Source: Acidobacteriaceae bacterium (GTDB lineage: Bacteria > Acidobacteriota > Terriglobia > Terriglobales > Acidobacteriaceae). Taken from it: a stretch of DNA of 64,000 nucleotides. The stretch is taken from the NCBI GenBank assembly GCA_003134815.1, contig PLCO01000010.1, forward strand, positions 31,717 through 95,716, given 5' to 3'. Below, in pieces: positions 35,823 to 45,487 of this stretch; position 1 is the first letter of the stretch; each line of letters begins with the position of its first letter. The position numbers and the translations under genes are program-made. The notes under the pieces are model-generated. The model did no database searches. It was not told the origin of the DNA and was given only the letters and a program-made list of their open reading frames with translations.

Positions 35823-37649
35823 TCACTGCACCTCGCCGATATATACGCCATATGGCCCCAGCACAATCCGATTGATCGCCTCAGTGTCCGGTCCGCCGGG
35901 CGTCTTGAGCAAGGTCTTCAATTCTCTCGCCCGCATTCCGGCTTCGCCGAGGGTCAGGTCAACAATCTCCAGATTGGCCGTGAAGTTGACGCACACTATT
36001 ACCTGCGGCGTGCCCGTGGCCTGGCGCATCCAGCTCAGCACCTTTGTGTTTTCCGGGTCGAGCATCATATTGGCGCCACTCTCAAATGCCGGAACGGTTT
36101 TCTTGAGCCTGATGAGCGCCGTATACCAGGCGAACAGCGAATCGGGGTCAATCTTTTCCGCTCTCACGTTGATCGTCTTCGCGCTTGGCGGCACGGGCAG
36201 CCACGGTGTTCCGGTGGTAAAGCCGGCTTTTGAGTTTGCGTCCCACTGCATGGGCGTGCGCTCGCCATCGCGGCCTTTCTCGGTTGGCCAACCGATAATC
36301 CCGATGGGATCCTTTACGTCCTCCTTGCGCTCGGGCGGAGTCGTTTTCATCCCGATTTCGTCGCCGTAGTAGACGAGCGCCGAGCCGCGGCTGGCAAGCA
36401 GAATGGTTGCCATCACGCGCTGGATATCCACGTCATGCACGCCGTCGCCGTAGCGCGCGTCGATGCGCCGTACGTCGTGATTGTCGAAGAGCAGTAGCGG
36501 GATGTGCGAGCTGAGATGCGTCTCCGCGTCGATCAACCTTTGCCGGAACTCCGTTACATCGAGCTTGTCAATCATGCCCACTTGCGTGTCCATGGGCAGG
36601 TGGAATTCCGGCTTATCCGGCGTTCCGTACATCTTTTTCAGCTCGCCGATGTTGGGCATGTAGGTTTCGCCGATAAGCACGCGCGTTCCCGGGAAGTCGC
36701 CGGTGGTGAATTTGTCCGCCTCGGCGCGCATCTCTTCCATCACTTCATGCACGCCGGGCTGGTTGTCGGTTTTGGAGCCGTCCAGTTGCGGATCGCCGTA
36801 TGCGTTGATGATCGGATTGCCGTCCTTGTCCAGCCGCACTCCTTCGTCGGCCAGGCTCGGATCCTCAAAGAGCGTCGTAATCGCGTCAAAACGAAAGCCG
36901 CCCACGCCGCGTTTGAGCCAGAAGGCAATGATCTGCTTGAACGCGTCGTTCACAGCGGGGTTGTGCCAGTTCAGGTCCGGTTGCTGGACGTAGAACTTGT
37001 GGTAGTAGTACTGGCGCGTCGTTTGGTCCCACCGCCATGCAGAGTGGCCGAAGAGCGACTGCCAGTTGTTCGGCGGCTGGCCTTTGTCCGTTGCGGTCTG
37101 GCCTTTGCCATCCTGCCAGCAGTACCAGTCGCGATAAGGATTGTCGCGCGACGACCGCGACTGAATGAACCACTCGTGCTGGTCGGAGGTGTGGTTCATC
37201 ACCATGTCCATAATCACGCGGATGTTGCGCTTCTTCGCATTGGCCACCAGCCGGTCGAAGTCCGCGAGCGTGCCGTACTGCGGATCGATGTCAATGTAAT
37301 TCGAAATGTCGTAGCCGAAGTCAACGTCCGGCGAAGGGTAGACCGGCGTGAGCCAGATGGCGTCCACTCCCAGAGCTTTCAGGTAGTCGAGCCGCTTCGC
37401 GATCCCGTTCAGGTCGCCGATGCCGTCGCCATTCGTATCCTGAAAGCTGCGCGGGTAGATCTCGTAGATCACGGCGTTCTTCCACCAGTCCAGTTGCCTC
37501 GCCTGCTTCGCGCTCTGCGCAGTACTTGTCTTTTCCACCGGCGCTGTTTGCCCTCCTGCCCTCATCGCCGCGGCTGCCAGCATCAGGCAGGCAGCGCATC
37601 CGGCAATCCCTTTTAACATTCGACGCGCCGCGATCGGAACGATCCACAT
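35823..37649 (-). CDS. Secreted GH13 alpha-glucosidase (oligo-1,6-glucosidase-like)
   Basis: A 608-residue exported enzyme that hydrolyses alpha-glucosides. After a signal region (GIAGCAACLMLAAAAM) the GH13 barrel begins WWKNAVIYEIYPRSF. The calcium motif NGDGIGDLNGI, the nucleophile Asp in GFRFDAITT, the acid/base Glu in LIGETYMP and the third Asp in LFDNHDVRR are all present. DxNGDGxGDL is typical of the oligo-1,6-glucosidase/trehalose-modifying group. The start at 37649 has a GAGGAG site; a longer reading from 37862 runs into the AsmA remnant. Confidence 0.93.
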   Translation of the reverse strand: MWIVPIAARRMLKGIAGCAACLMLAAAAMRAGGQTAPVEKTSTAQSAKQARQLDWWKNAVIYEIYPRSFQDTNGDGIGDLNGIAKRLDYLKALGVDAIWLTPVYPSPDVDFGYDISNYIDIDPQYGTLADFDRLVANAKKRNIRVIMDMVMNHTSDQHEWFIQSRSSRDNPYRDWYCWQDGKGQTATDKGQPPNNWQSLFGHSAWRWDQTTRQYYYHKFYVQQPDLNWHNPAVNDAFKQIIAFWLKRGVGGFRFDAITTLFEDPSLADEGVRLDKDGNPIINAYGDPQLDGSKTDNQPGVHEVMEEMRAEADKFTTGDFPGTRVLIGETYMPNIGELKKMYGTPDKPEFHLPMDTQVGMIDKLDVTEFRQRLIDAETHLSSHIPLLLFDNHDVRRIDARYGDGVHDVDIQRVMATILLASRGSALVYYGDEIGMKTTPPERKEDVKDPIGIIGWPTEKGRDGERTPMQWDANSKAGFTTGTPWLPVPPSAKTINVRAEKIDPDSLFAWYTALIRLKKTVPAFESGANMMLDPENTKVLSWMRQATGTPQVIVCVNFTANLEIVDLTLGEAGMRARELKTLLKTPGGPDTEAINRIVLGPYGVYIGEVQ

Positions 37650-37696
37650 GGCGGTCTCCTCATTCTTGTGATGCCTTACGTTACTATTGCGTCTCT

Positions 37697-38380
37697 TTAC
37701 TGAGTCCGGCCGGGGATTTGTGGCGACGTGTGTCCGATCCGGCCGAAATCGATCCCGAAAGCGGAATCGTGCTCGGTTCCATTGACATGGATGGGAACCA
37801 GCGTGCCTGCTCCATCCTTCCTGAAAATGCTGTCGGCCGGTTTCAACAGCATCCCCTTCCATCCGCCCACCATCTTCGAAACCGTCGCATCGGTTCTGGC
37901 CGTGCCCCTGAAGTTCAGGGTACCGCCTTCCAGGCCATACTTGCCCGCCAGGTCGATCTCCGCTCCCGGCACAGTGTACTTGAGATTGGGAAGCTGAATC
38001 ACTCCGCCGGCCATTGTGAAATTGCTTTCAATCGCCGAGCGCACCTGGGACTCGTCGATCTGCGCGTTCTTTGGCTGGCCTTGCCCGCGCAGGCTCAGCT
38101 CGCCGACGTCATGCTGAATCTTCGTGCTTGTAGACGCCGCGTTATCGAGCACCAAACTTCCGTTCAGCTTCATCTTTTCCTGCGCCGGCTCTGCTCCCGG
38201 CGGAATCTTGAGCGTTGTCCTCAAGTTGAGGGTGCCGGTCATCAGCGCTTGTGCCGTTTTTTGCTCGTGGTGCCGCCACTGATTGCCCTTGCCTGCGACC
38301 ATTTTCGCAGGCCCCGATTGCGCTGGATTCGGAACCGCCGCTTTGTTTGATGCGCTTCGCCGCCAAAATCGCAACAACAT
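37697..38380 (-). pseudogene. AsmA-family C-terminal remnant
   Basis: A 227-codon open frame resembles only the C-terminal part of the large AsmA-like envelope proteins: LRTTLKIPPGAEP, DVGELSLRGQGQPKN, SNFTMAGGVIQLPNLKYTVP, GWKGMLLKPADSIF and DGAGTLVPIHVNG. Full-length relatives carry several hundred more residues and an N-terminal membrane anchor, which are missing. The frame begins only 66 nt from the divergent zinc-ribbon gene, so there is no room for the rest. I infer a 5'-truncated gene; a short functional protein is possible. Confidence 0.6.
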
Positions 38381-38446
38381 CTTCGCGTACGCCAGCCTCT
38401 TTGGCTTGGTGCCTTTCGGCTTGATGCCGTAGACTTCTTCTCACGG

Positions 38447-39247
38447 ATGAATGCGCAGATCGAGCACCTCGTAAAGCTCCAGGCTATCGAGTTGGACCGC
38501 GCCCGCCTGAACCAGCAGATGCGCGCGCTGCCTGCGGAGATTGCTCAGGCCACGGCCGCGCTGGCCGCCGCCGAGCGGCAATCCGCCGATCTCTCGGCGG
38601 CGCTGGGCCGTGAAGAAACGATGCGCACCCGCCTGGAGCGGGAGATTGACGCGCATCGCAAGAAGGTCGCCCGCTTCCGGGTCCAGGTTGACTCCGTCAC
38701 CACTCCCGAGCAGGCCGCGGCCATCGAGCACGAGATTCAGTTCGCGACCACCGAAGCCGAACGCCTGGAAGGCGAAGAATACGCGAGTCTGGAGCGCACT
38801 GAGGCGCACGAGGCCGCGCTGGCCCAAACTCGCGCCCTGGTGGAACAGCTTGCTGCCGGGGTGGACGCTGTTCGAGCGAGCGTTGCGGCCCGCCAGCGGG
38901 AAGCGGCAATGGAGCTGGCTGCGCTGGACGCGGAACGCGAGGTTGTCCGCGCAGCGATCAATTCTGGTGACTTGGGGCGCGAATCGCTGGCGCGCTTTGA
39001 CCGCGTTTCTTCAGCCCGCGGAACCGGCATAACCCGCGCCGAGAATCAGCAATGCACCGGCTGCAGCATGGGCGTGCGCCCGCAAGTCTGGAACCAACTC
39101 CGCGAGGGCGAGCTGCTCAGCTGCGACAGTTGCAACCGCCTGCTTTACTGGGATCCTGCGATCGCGGCTGTTCCCAAAGCGCCGCAGCCCGAGCTGATCC
39201 CCGGCGCAGGCCGCGCCCCGCGCAAGCCGCGCCAGGCAGGCGCGTAG
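38447..39247 (+). CDS. Coiled-coil protein with C4 zinc ribbon (DUF164-like)
   Basis: A 266-residue cytoplasmic protein. Residues 1-185 form a long Ala/Glu/Arg-rich coiled coil (two antiparallel helices are usual), and residues 200-240 form a C4 zinc ribbon with CTGCSMG and [10 protein letters not shown]. This is the layout of the zinc-ribbon family widely conserved in bacteria and linked in some species to nucleic-acid or ribosome processes. Exact role unknown. It lies 104 nt ahead of the deoxyribonucleotidase gene in the same direction. Confidence 0.88.
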   Translation: MNAQIEHLVKLQAIELDRARLNQQMRALPAEIAQATAALAAAERQSADLSAALGREETMRTRLEREIDAHRKKVARFRVQVDSVTTPEQAAAIEHEIQFATTEAERLEGEEYASLERTEAHEAALAQTRALVEQLAAGVDAVRASVAARQREAAMELAALDAEREVVRAAINSGDLGRESLARFDRVSSARGTGITRAENQQCTGCSMGVRPQVWNQLREGELLSCDSCNRLLYWDPAIAAVPKAPQPELIPGAGRAPRKPRQAGA

Positions 39248-39351
39248 GTTCATTAGCCAAGGAAACAACTTTCCCAGGCCACCTATGCAGCCACTCAGCG
39301 TTCTGCGCCTGCTAACCTTTTCTTGAATACACTCTCCAGGAGAATCCTCCC

Positions 39352-39906
39352 GTGCAGCGCATCTGTGTCGATATGGATGAGGTGATGGCCGACACGCTCG
39401 CCGAGCACCTGCGCCGCTACAACCAGGCCTTTGACGAAGAAGTGACGCCGGAGGACCTGGCAGGCAAGGGCTTGTGGGAGATTGCGCCCGTAGACCGGCA
39501 GGCACAGCTTCGCGCATTTCTCGACGCCGAGGATTTTTTCGAAGTCCTGGATGTGATCCCCGGCTCCCAGCCAGTGCTCGAGGATCTGGGCTCGCGCTTT
39601 GAAATCTTCATCGCCACGCAGGCCATGGTTGTGCCGAACTCGCTGGGACCCAAATATCGCTGGCTGCAACGGCACTTTCCCTTCATCCCGCCCACGCATT
39701 ACGTCTTTTGCGGCAACAAGAGCATTCTCCGCGCCGACTTTCTGATTGACGACCAGCCGAGGAACTTGCTTCGGTTTGAAGGCCAGGGGCTGCTGTACAC
39801 CGCGCCGCACAACATCGGCGCGACGGAATTCGTCCGCGTAAACAACTGGCGCGACGTGGCTGGGTATTTCGCGGGCGTTCCCTTGGAACCGGCGAGCGCT
39901 GCCTGA
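39352..39906 (+). CDS. 5'(3')-deoxyribonucleotidase (NT5C family, HAD fold)
   Basis: A 184-residue HAD-superfamily phosphatase expected to remove phosphate from deoxyribonucleotides, limiting dNTP pools. The nucleophile motif VDMDEVMADT is at residue 6, ATQAM gives motif II, and DFLIDDQPRNL carries the motif IV acidic residues. The GTG start at 39352 is supported by the ribosome-binding site CCAGGAGA about 9 nt upstream. Confidence 0.85.
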   Translation: MQRICVDMDEVMADTLAEHLRRYNQAFDEEVTPEDLAGKGLWEIAPVDRQAQLRAFLDAEDFFEVLDVIPGSQPVLEDLGSRFEIFIATQAMVVPNSLGPKYRWLQRHFPFIPPTHYVFCGNKSILRADFLIDDQPRNLLRFEGQGLLYTAPHNIGATEFVRVNNWRDVAGYFAGVPLEPASAA

Positions 39907-39953
39907 TTGACGCGCCGAGATTGGCCACCCGTAAAGATTCGCTACCATGGATT

Positions 39954-40853
39954 ATGACAGTGTCTCGCTCACCGTCGAAAGCGCGCATGGGGGCGCCAAT
40001 GACGCGCCGCCGCTTCATGTTGGGCAGCGCGTGCGCCGGCGGCGCTCTGGCCATCTATGGGGGCGAGATCGAGCGGCACTGGATCGAGATCACGCACCGC
40101 GATGTCTTTATTCCCGGCCTTGCGCAGGCATTCGACGGCTTTCGCGTAGCGCAGCTCAGCGACATTCACCTGGACGACTACACTGAGCCATTTTTTTTGC
40201 GCGACGCAGTGCGCCACATCAACGAGCTGAACCCCGACGCGGTGTTTCTTACCGGCGACTTCGTTACTCATGAGCTTCTGCCGGTGAGGTTCTCCATTGG
40301 CCCGGCCTGGCAGTGCGCCAATCTGCTCAAGCAGATTCAGTGCCCCCACCGCTATGCGGTGATGGGTAACCACGACGTTATTGTGGGTTCTGAGCTGGTG
40401 TCAGAGGCGCTCACCACGAACGGCATCACCGTGCTTATCAACGGCCACGTTGCGATTGAACGAGCCGGCGCAAGATTCTGGCTCGCGGGCCTCGACGATC
40501 CAGTGGCGGGCGAACCGGATCCGGGCGCGGCAATCCCGGCTTCCATCCGCAATGTGGCGCATGAGCCCATCATTCTCCTCTGCCACGCGCCAGATTACGC
40601 TGACGATCTGATCGTTGTTCCTGAAGGCCAGGCAGTCTCGCTTATGCTGGCCGGCCACTCACATGGAGGCCAGATTCGCCTGCCGATCGTAGGCCCGCTG
40701 GTGCTTCCCGACCTGGGCCGCAAGTATATCGAGGGTTGGTTCCGGTTTGGCAGCCTGCAACTCTACGTGAATCGCGGCCTTGGAACTGTCGGGCTGCCGA
40801 TTCGCTTCAACTGCCCGCCGGAAATTGCGCTGCTCACGCTTCGCTCCGCCTGA
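39954..40853 (+). CDS. Exported metallophosphoesterase with Tat-type leader
   Basis: A 299-residue calcineurin-like phosphoesterase. A twin-arginine signal (MTRRRFMLGSACAGGALAIY) precedes the catalytic domain with the metal motifs LSDIHLDDY, LTGDFVTH, GNHDVI and AGHSHGGQ. Related YkuE-type enzymes act on envelope lipids such as UDP-2,3-diacylglucosamine, but the substrate here is unknown. The start is uncertain: ATG codons at 39954, 39987 and 39999 all keep the Tat motif. Confidence 0.87.
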   Translation: MTVSRSPSKARMGAPMTRRRFMLGSACAGGALAIYGGEIERHWIEITHRDVFIPGLAQAFDGFRVAQLSDIHLDDYTEPFFLRDAVRHINELNPDAVFLTGDFVTHELLPVRFSIGPAWQCANLLKQIQCPHRYAVMGNHDVIVGSELVSEALTTNGITVLINGHVAIERAGARFWLAGLDDPVAGEPDPGAAIPASIRNVAHEPIILLCHAPDYADDLIVVPEGQAVSLMLAGHSHGGQIRLPIVGPLVLPDLGRKYIEGWFRFGSLQLYVNRGLGTVGLPIRFNCPPEIALLTLRSA

Positions 40854-40932
40854 GCTAAGAGAATCCTCGCAAACCCCGGCTGCGCCCGGAGATTTTACTC
40901 CGGCCAGGAATTCGCGCCGCTGTCGCCTGCAA

Positions 40933-42645
40933 TTAGAGCGCGAGCAGTTTCTTGATCCGTCCCTGGACATAAAACAGCATCAGGGCTTTGCGAACAAGCG
41001 TCGCCACGCCCAGTTCCTGCAGCAGGGCATCGGCCGCGTCGCGAATCTGCGCGTACACCTGCTGCCGCTTCGTATTGTCGACCTTTGACATGTCGAAGTT
41101 GTTCAGGCCCGGATCGATCGGATTGATCGGCTTCGGAGTCCAATTCAGATTGGCGAAGATGCTCCCGGTTTGCGCCTTGTACTTCGCCAATTGCGTTTGA
41201 GCCACGCTGCGCCCATAGTCGTAGTCGTGCTGCCTGTATTGAACATCGAAGAACCCTTCGAATGACTCCAGCCCTTTACTCGCCAGCAACTCGCTGTCCG
41301 CGACAAAGTCGTATATCAGCATCTCTTCTTTTTCGTGCAGGCTGGCTGCGAGTTCAAGAACGAGAACTGCGTCGAGCCAGGCATCGGCGGCAACCGTATC
41401 GTCGAGAAACGCGGCGTATTCGGCCTGGTATTGCGTTCTCAACTGCGTGCGCGCCGCCTGCAAATTCGCGAGTGCCGCCGGAGTCATGACGCCTTTTTCC
41501 AGAAAGAATGATTTGAGCAGTACCGATGAAACCGGATTCGCCTGCGCGGCAGTCATTGCGCCGCTGAGGAAAAGTACCTGCAACTCTCCGGCCCTTTTAT
41601 CCAGCAGTTTCAACCGGTCGTTCACGCCTTCCGCAGTGATCCAATCCTGAAACTCCGATTGGCCAATCATGGCCTCCGCCAAATGCTCAACCACCGCCTT
41701 GTAATTCGCATTGGCCGCGCCAAATGCCTGCGATGGGTCGACATTCGAATCGTTCGTGTAGAGGATCTCGCCGGACTTCTTCGGTTGCGGCGCAATGAAG
41801 ACGTATCCGCGCTGCTCGGCGTTCAGGTGCCCACCGGGCTGGTTTTCCACCAGGTTCTTTGCCATTCCGAGCGGCTCGTTCTGAAAGACGCCTCCGTCGG
41901 TGTACGTAAAGTACCGGCTCGGCGCTCCGTCCCAAAGCGAGCGATCAAGAAACGGGCTTGGGTAGTCGACAATATTCCTCAGCAGGTCCTGCACGCGAAA
42001 GGCAACCGGGAACGCGCCGCACGCCACCGCCGTCGCGCGTATCGTTTCCCATAAGTCTCCGCGGTCGCCGGAATTCTGGTCGATCGGCAGCACAAGTTCG
42101 TCTTCGTGCGCCGTATACGTAAACGCGCCACCGCTGCTTGTCGCGCGCACGTAGTCGATTCCGTTCAGATTCGATAGCGCCAGGCCGAGCTGAATCTGAC
42201 CATCCACTGGCAGCGCCGGATGTGGTTGAGCCGGAGGAACTGGCTGCGTTGCGTACCGCCCTGTCAAATACTTCTTCGAGACGCCGATCACCAGATCGGA
42301 CGAGAACACGGAGTGAGTTGCGTCCTCATCCTTCTGGCGAGCCAGAAGGCCAACGATATCGACGTCCCGAACCCAGGCGTTGTAGAGCGGATTGTTGTAG
42401 GGCTGGGCCATTGACGGCCCATCGAAGAGCAGCCGCTGCGCGATCATTGCCGAGGTCATTCCGCCGGCCGAAGCGCCGGCTAATACATCGATCTCGATGC
42501 GCTGATCCGGAACGCCGTTCGCTTCGGCCCACTGGTTATGCTGTGAGATGGCATCCAGGACCTCAAACGCTACGCCTGACTCGTAACTCCCCAGCGAAAC
42601 AGCGCCAGCGATGGTGATTGCAAGTTTTTTTGCCATAATGCTCAC
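40933..42645 (-). CDS. Patatin-like phospholipase
   Basis: A 570-residue serine lipid acylhydrolase. The catalytic dyad is clear: the nucleophile in VLAGASAGGMTSAM near residue 59, and the Asp in TDGGVFQNEPLG near residue 252. The oxyanion region GAVSLGSYESGV near the N-terminus has a Ser-containing variant of the usual GGGxRG. The C-terminal 280 residues are helical with no recognised domain. There is no signal peptide, so it is probably cytoplasmic or secreted by another route. A second ATG three codons in is an alternative start. Confidence 0.88.
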   Translation of the reverse strand: MSIMAKKLAITIAGAVSLGSYESGVAFEVLDAISQHNQWAEANGVPDQRIEIDVLAGASAGGMTSAMIAQRLLFDGPSMAQPYNNPLYNAWVRDVDIVGLLARQKDEDATHSVFSSDLVIGVSKKYLTGRYATQPVPPAQPHPALPVDGQIQLGLALSNLNGIDYVRATSSGGAFTYTAHEDELVLPIDQNSGDRGDLWETIRATAVACGAFPVAFRVQDLLRNIVDYPSPFLDRSLWDGAPSRYFTYTDGGVFQNEPLGMAKNLVENQPGGHLNAEQRGYVFIAPQPKKSGEILYTNDSNVDPSQAFGAANANYKAVVEHLAEAMIGQSEFQDWITAEGVNDRLKLLDKRAGELQVLFLSGAMTAAQANPVSSVLLKSFFLEKGVMTPAALANLQAARTQLRTQYQAEYAAFLDDTVAADAWLDAVLVLELAASLHEKEEMLIYDFVADSELLASKGLESFEGFFDVQYRQHDYDYGRSVAQTQLAKYKAQTGSIFANLNWTPKPINPIDPGLNNFDMSKVDNTKRQQVYAQIRDAADALLQELGVATLVRKALMLFYVQGRIKKLLAL

Positions 42646-42675
42646 TCCCTAACGAGTGTCATTCTCCCACGATTT

Positions 42676-44073
42676 TCATGCTCCGGCGATGGTCATGCCA
42701 TCAATTCGAAGCGTTGGCGACGCTACCGAGCCGCGAAAGACCAGGTCGTTGCCGATGGCCGTCACGTTGCGCAGCATCTCGGCGAGATTTCCCGCGATCG
42801 TGACTTCCTCCACGGCGTGAGTGAGCTGGCCGTTCTCAATCCAGAGCCCAGTGGCGCCGCGCGAGTAGTCGCCCGTGACGAGATTTGTGCCAAAGCCCAT
42901 CAGGCTGGTCACGTAGAGCCCCGCCGGAACCTCCGCAATCATCTGCTCGGGAGTCTGCGTTCCCGGCTCAAGAAAGAGATTGCCGCAGCCGACGCCCGGC
43001 GCGCCTGCCAGTCCTCGTGCGGCATTGTGCGTGGACTTCATGCCCAACTTGCGCGCCGTGTAGGTGTTCAGCAGGTAATTGCGCAGAATGCCGTTCTCGA
43101 CGACAACGGTGCGCAGCGAAGGCAGGCCCTCGTCGTCGAAGGGCGAAGAGCCGAAGCCTCCCACGCCGGTGGGCAGCAGCATGATGTTGTCGTCCATGAT
43201 GGTCAGGTTCGCCGAGCCAATTGTCTCGCCAAGCTTTCCCGCGAGAAACGACGCGCCGCGCCAGATGGAATCGCCGGATGCGGCCTCGAAGACTGAGCCG
43301 ACAAGCGAACGCGCCGTCTCGGGAGCGAAGACAATCGGGACGCGCTGCGTGGGCACGCGCCGCGCACCCAGCCGCCGCAGCGTGCGCCGCGCCGCTTCCT
43401 TGCCGACGGCCTCGGGCGATTCGAGAAGCTTGAGCCGCCGCGCGCTCGACCACCAGCCATCGCGCTGCATTTTGCCGTTCGCGTCCATGGCCAGCGGCGC
43501 AGCGGAGACGCCGGCATAGCTGGTGCGGTAGCTGCCCACAAATCCACGCGAGTTGGCAAAGGCTTTGCGGCCTGTGGCCGCGTCAAAACTGCCGCCGTCG
43601 GAGTTGGTGATGCGCGGGTCGGCAGACCTCGCCGCCGCCTCAGCCCGTCGTGCCCACTCGATGCGCTCCGCTGCAGCGAGCGAGTACACATCGTCGAAGT
43701 AAAGGTGCAGATCGCCGGCGGCGGAGCCAAACTCGCCCGCTTCCGGCAGGCCTGCAAACGGATCCTCTTCAGTGACCTTCGCAAGCGCAAGCGCTCCCTC
43801 GACAAGCTGGCGAATTCCTTCCACGGTCAGGTCGCTGGTTGAAGCCGAGCCGGATCGCTTGCCCAGAAACACGCGCAATCCCAGTCCACGCGAGCCCGAT
43901 TCCTTCAGCGTCTCCACCTCGCCCATGCGCACATTTACGCTGAACTCGTCGCCCTCGCGCGCCGCGGCCTCCGCATCGCTCGCGCCTGCCTTTAGGGCCT
44001 GCGCGACGACATCGGAAACGAGGGATTCGAGGTTGAGGGCCGTTTCGATGGGCGGGGAGGTTATTTCGGCCAT
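42676..44073 (-). CDS. pmbA: TldE/PmbA-type protease subunit homolog
   Basis: A 465-residue member of the TldD/PmbA family. In E. coli TldD and TldE form a heterodimeric protease that matures microcin B17 and degrades CcdA. The family pattern is visible: N-terminal ASDAEAAAREGDEFSVNVR and GLRVFLGKRSGSAST, central GGFGSSPFDDEGLPS, and C-terminal GTNLVTGDYSRGATGLWIENG. The HExxxH metal site belongs to TldD and is absent here, which supports TldE. No tldD gene is adjacent in the window. Confidence 0.9.
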   Translation of the reverse strand: MAEITSPPIETALNLESLVSDVVAQALKAGASDAEAAAREGDEFSVNVRMGEVETLKESGSRGLGLRVFLGKRSGSASTSDLTVEGIRQLVEGALALAKVTEEDPFAGLPEAGEFGSAAGDLHLYFDDVYSLAAAERIEWARRAEAAARSADPRITNSDGGSFDAATGRKAFANSRGFVGSYRTSYAGVSAAPLAMDANGKMQRDGWWSSARRLKLLESPEAVGKEAARRTLRRLGARRVPTQRVPIVFAPETARSLVGSVFEAASGDSIWRGASFLAGKLGETIGSANLTIMDDNIMLLPTGVGGFGSSPFDDEGLPSLRTVVVENGILRNYLLNTYTARKLGMKSTHNAARGLAGAPGVGCGNLFLEPGTQTPEQMIAEVPAGLYVTSLMGFGTNLVTGDYSRGATGLWIENGQLTHAVEEVTIAGNLAEMLRNVTAIGNDLVFRGSVASPTLRIDGMTIAGA

Positions 44074-44137
44074 GGATTCAAGCTATCAAATGCAGGTGGG
44101 CCGGGGATTTGCCGGGAAGAATTGCAAAGATGGCGCA

Positions 44138-44851
44138 CTACGCCGTCAATTTTTCAAGCTGATCCGGCTTGAGGATGGTCACGCTGGTGCCCTTGATGGC
44201 GATCCACTTGTCGCGACGGAACTGATTCAACATCCGCGTGACCGTTTCGCGAGAAGTACCCGCCATATTGGCGATCTCCTCATGCGTCAGGGCCATGGTG
44301 AAGCGAATCTCCGGCTTGCCGTTGGGCGATGCGTTTCCCCAGTCGAGCAGCAGCCGCGCCAGGCGTCCCCCGGCAGAGCCCGAGAGCGCCAGCCTCTTGG
44401 CATCGTGGAAGACGGTCAGGTACTCGGCGGAGAGCGATTGCGCCGCGTGCATGGATGCGATCCCGTGCCGGCCAAGGAAATCGACAAACTCCTGCTTGCG
44501 GACCGTCTTGACCTGGCAAGGCTCGATGGCCTCGGCCGTGACCTCGTGCGGCACATTGGCCAGCACGGCGCTCAACCCCATTACGTCGCCGGGCCCGGCG
44601 ATCTTTAAAATCATTGTCTTGCCGTCGCGCGAGGTCGAGGAGATTTTGACCTGTCCGACGCAGATGACAAAAACATTGCGCGCGGTATCACCCTCGGAGA
44701 ACAGCTTGGCGCCCCGGGTGTGGCTCATCAAGACGCCGACCTGGTCGTAGTCGGCCAACGCTTCCGGCGTGAGGTTGCAGAACATCCGCAAATGCCGGTG
44801 CTCGCAATTCAGGCAATCTTCCGGAGGGTGATGAGAGTGGAGCGTGGGCAT
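44138..44851 (-). CDS. FNR/CRP-family transcriptional regulator with cysteine cluster
   Basis: A 237-residue regulator: N-terminal CLNCEHRHLRMFC gives cysteines 13, 16 and 25, with a further Cys112 in AIEPCQVKTV, an arrangement like FNR's [4Fe-4S] ligands. A cyclic-nucleotide-type beta roll (about 35-130) and a C-terminal winged helix follow. The recognition helix TSRETVTRML keeps the Arg-Glu-x-x-x-Arg that in CRP reads TGTGA half-sites. An oxygen or redox signal is inferred. The start at 44851 avoids a hydrophobic lead from the ATG at 44923 that is foreign to the family. Confidence 0.88.
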   Translation of the reverse strand: MPTLHSHHPPEDCLNCEHRHLRMFCNLTPEALADYDQVGVLMSHTRGAKLFSEGDTARNVFVICVGQVKISSTSRDGKTMILKIAGPGDVMGLSAVLANVPHEVTAEAIEPCQVKTVRKQEFVDFLGRHGIASMHAAQSLSAEYLTVFHDAKRLALSGSAGGRLARLLLDWGNASPNGKPEIRFTMALTHEEIANMAGTSRETVTRMLNQFRRDKWIAIKGTSVTILKPDQLEKLTA

Positions 44852-44974
44852 AGTTGTGCCGTTTGGGGGGCTGAGCACTAGGAGAAGTATACAGCAGATC
44901 AACCTTCGGGATTCCGTTTGCACTTCACCGGGTGTCTCCAGTTCGGAATGCGATTCCCGGTTCCGGCGACTGTT

Positions 44975-45487
44975 CTACGCGGTCAGCTCTCCTTTGCGGT
45001 GGCGGTGGGCAGGAGTCGTACGGATGAGGGAGCAGGCCAAATATCCCCGCGACACTTCGCGCGCCAGCTCCTCCAGGAGCCTCATTCGCAGCTGCGGGAA
45101 GATTTCAAACGATCTGCGGAGCGCTTCAATCGGTAACAGCAGAATCGATCCGCGTGTGACCGCGGTCAAGGTATAGGCATGGCATCCGTCGCTGAGCGCG
45201 GCGGCTAGCTCCACCAGATCCCCCGGCTGCGCCGATCCCAGGGTTACACGCACCTCAAATCGTTCTGCCTTGCGAACAAAGATACCGGAAACTACGACGT
45301 ATAGCCCTTTGCAGGAGTCTTGCTGGCGAAATACCACAGCGCCGGGTGCGAAGTCGAGGCTTTGTGTTTCCTCACTCAGCAGACGACCGGCGTCCTGGGG
45401 GCAATCCAACAACTCCGCAAGCGAATGCGCCGCGACGGCGGCCAGGCGATTCAATCGAGTATCTGGTTGAATACTCATCATTTTCAC
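44975..45487 (-). CDS. Single-domain cyclic-nucleotide-binding-like protein
   Basis: A 170-residue protein with only the sensor part of a CRP/FNR regulator. The beta-roll is seen in LDFAPGAVVFRQQDSCKGLYVVVSGIF and SAQPGDLVELAAALSDG, then a long helix (LRRSFEIFPQLRMRLLEELAREV) where the dimerisation helix would be. The DNA-binding winged helix is missing; the chain stops about 50 residues early with no sign of a frameshift. It lies between uspA and the full regulator, all in the same direction. It could act as an accessory subunit; this is inference. Confidence 0.78.
   Translation of the reverse strand: MKMMSIQPDTRLNRLAAVAAHSLAELLDCPQDAGRLLSEETQSLDFAPGAVVFRQQDSCKGLYVVVSGIFVRKAERFEVRVTLGSAQPGDLVELAAALSDGCHAYTLTAVTRGSILLLPIEALRRSFEIFPQLRMRLLEELAREVSRGYLACSLIRTTPAHRHRKGELTA

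Noticed and set aside
36504..37616. 370-codon open frame on the plus strand
   Set aside because: It is antisense to the GH13 gene with its clear catalytic motifs. The translation has no family features.
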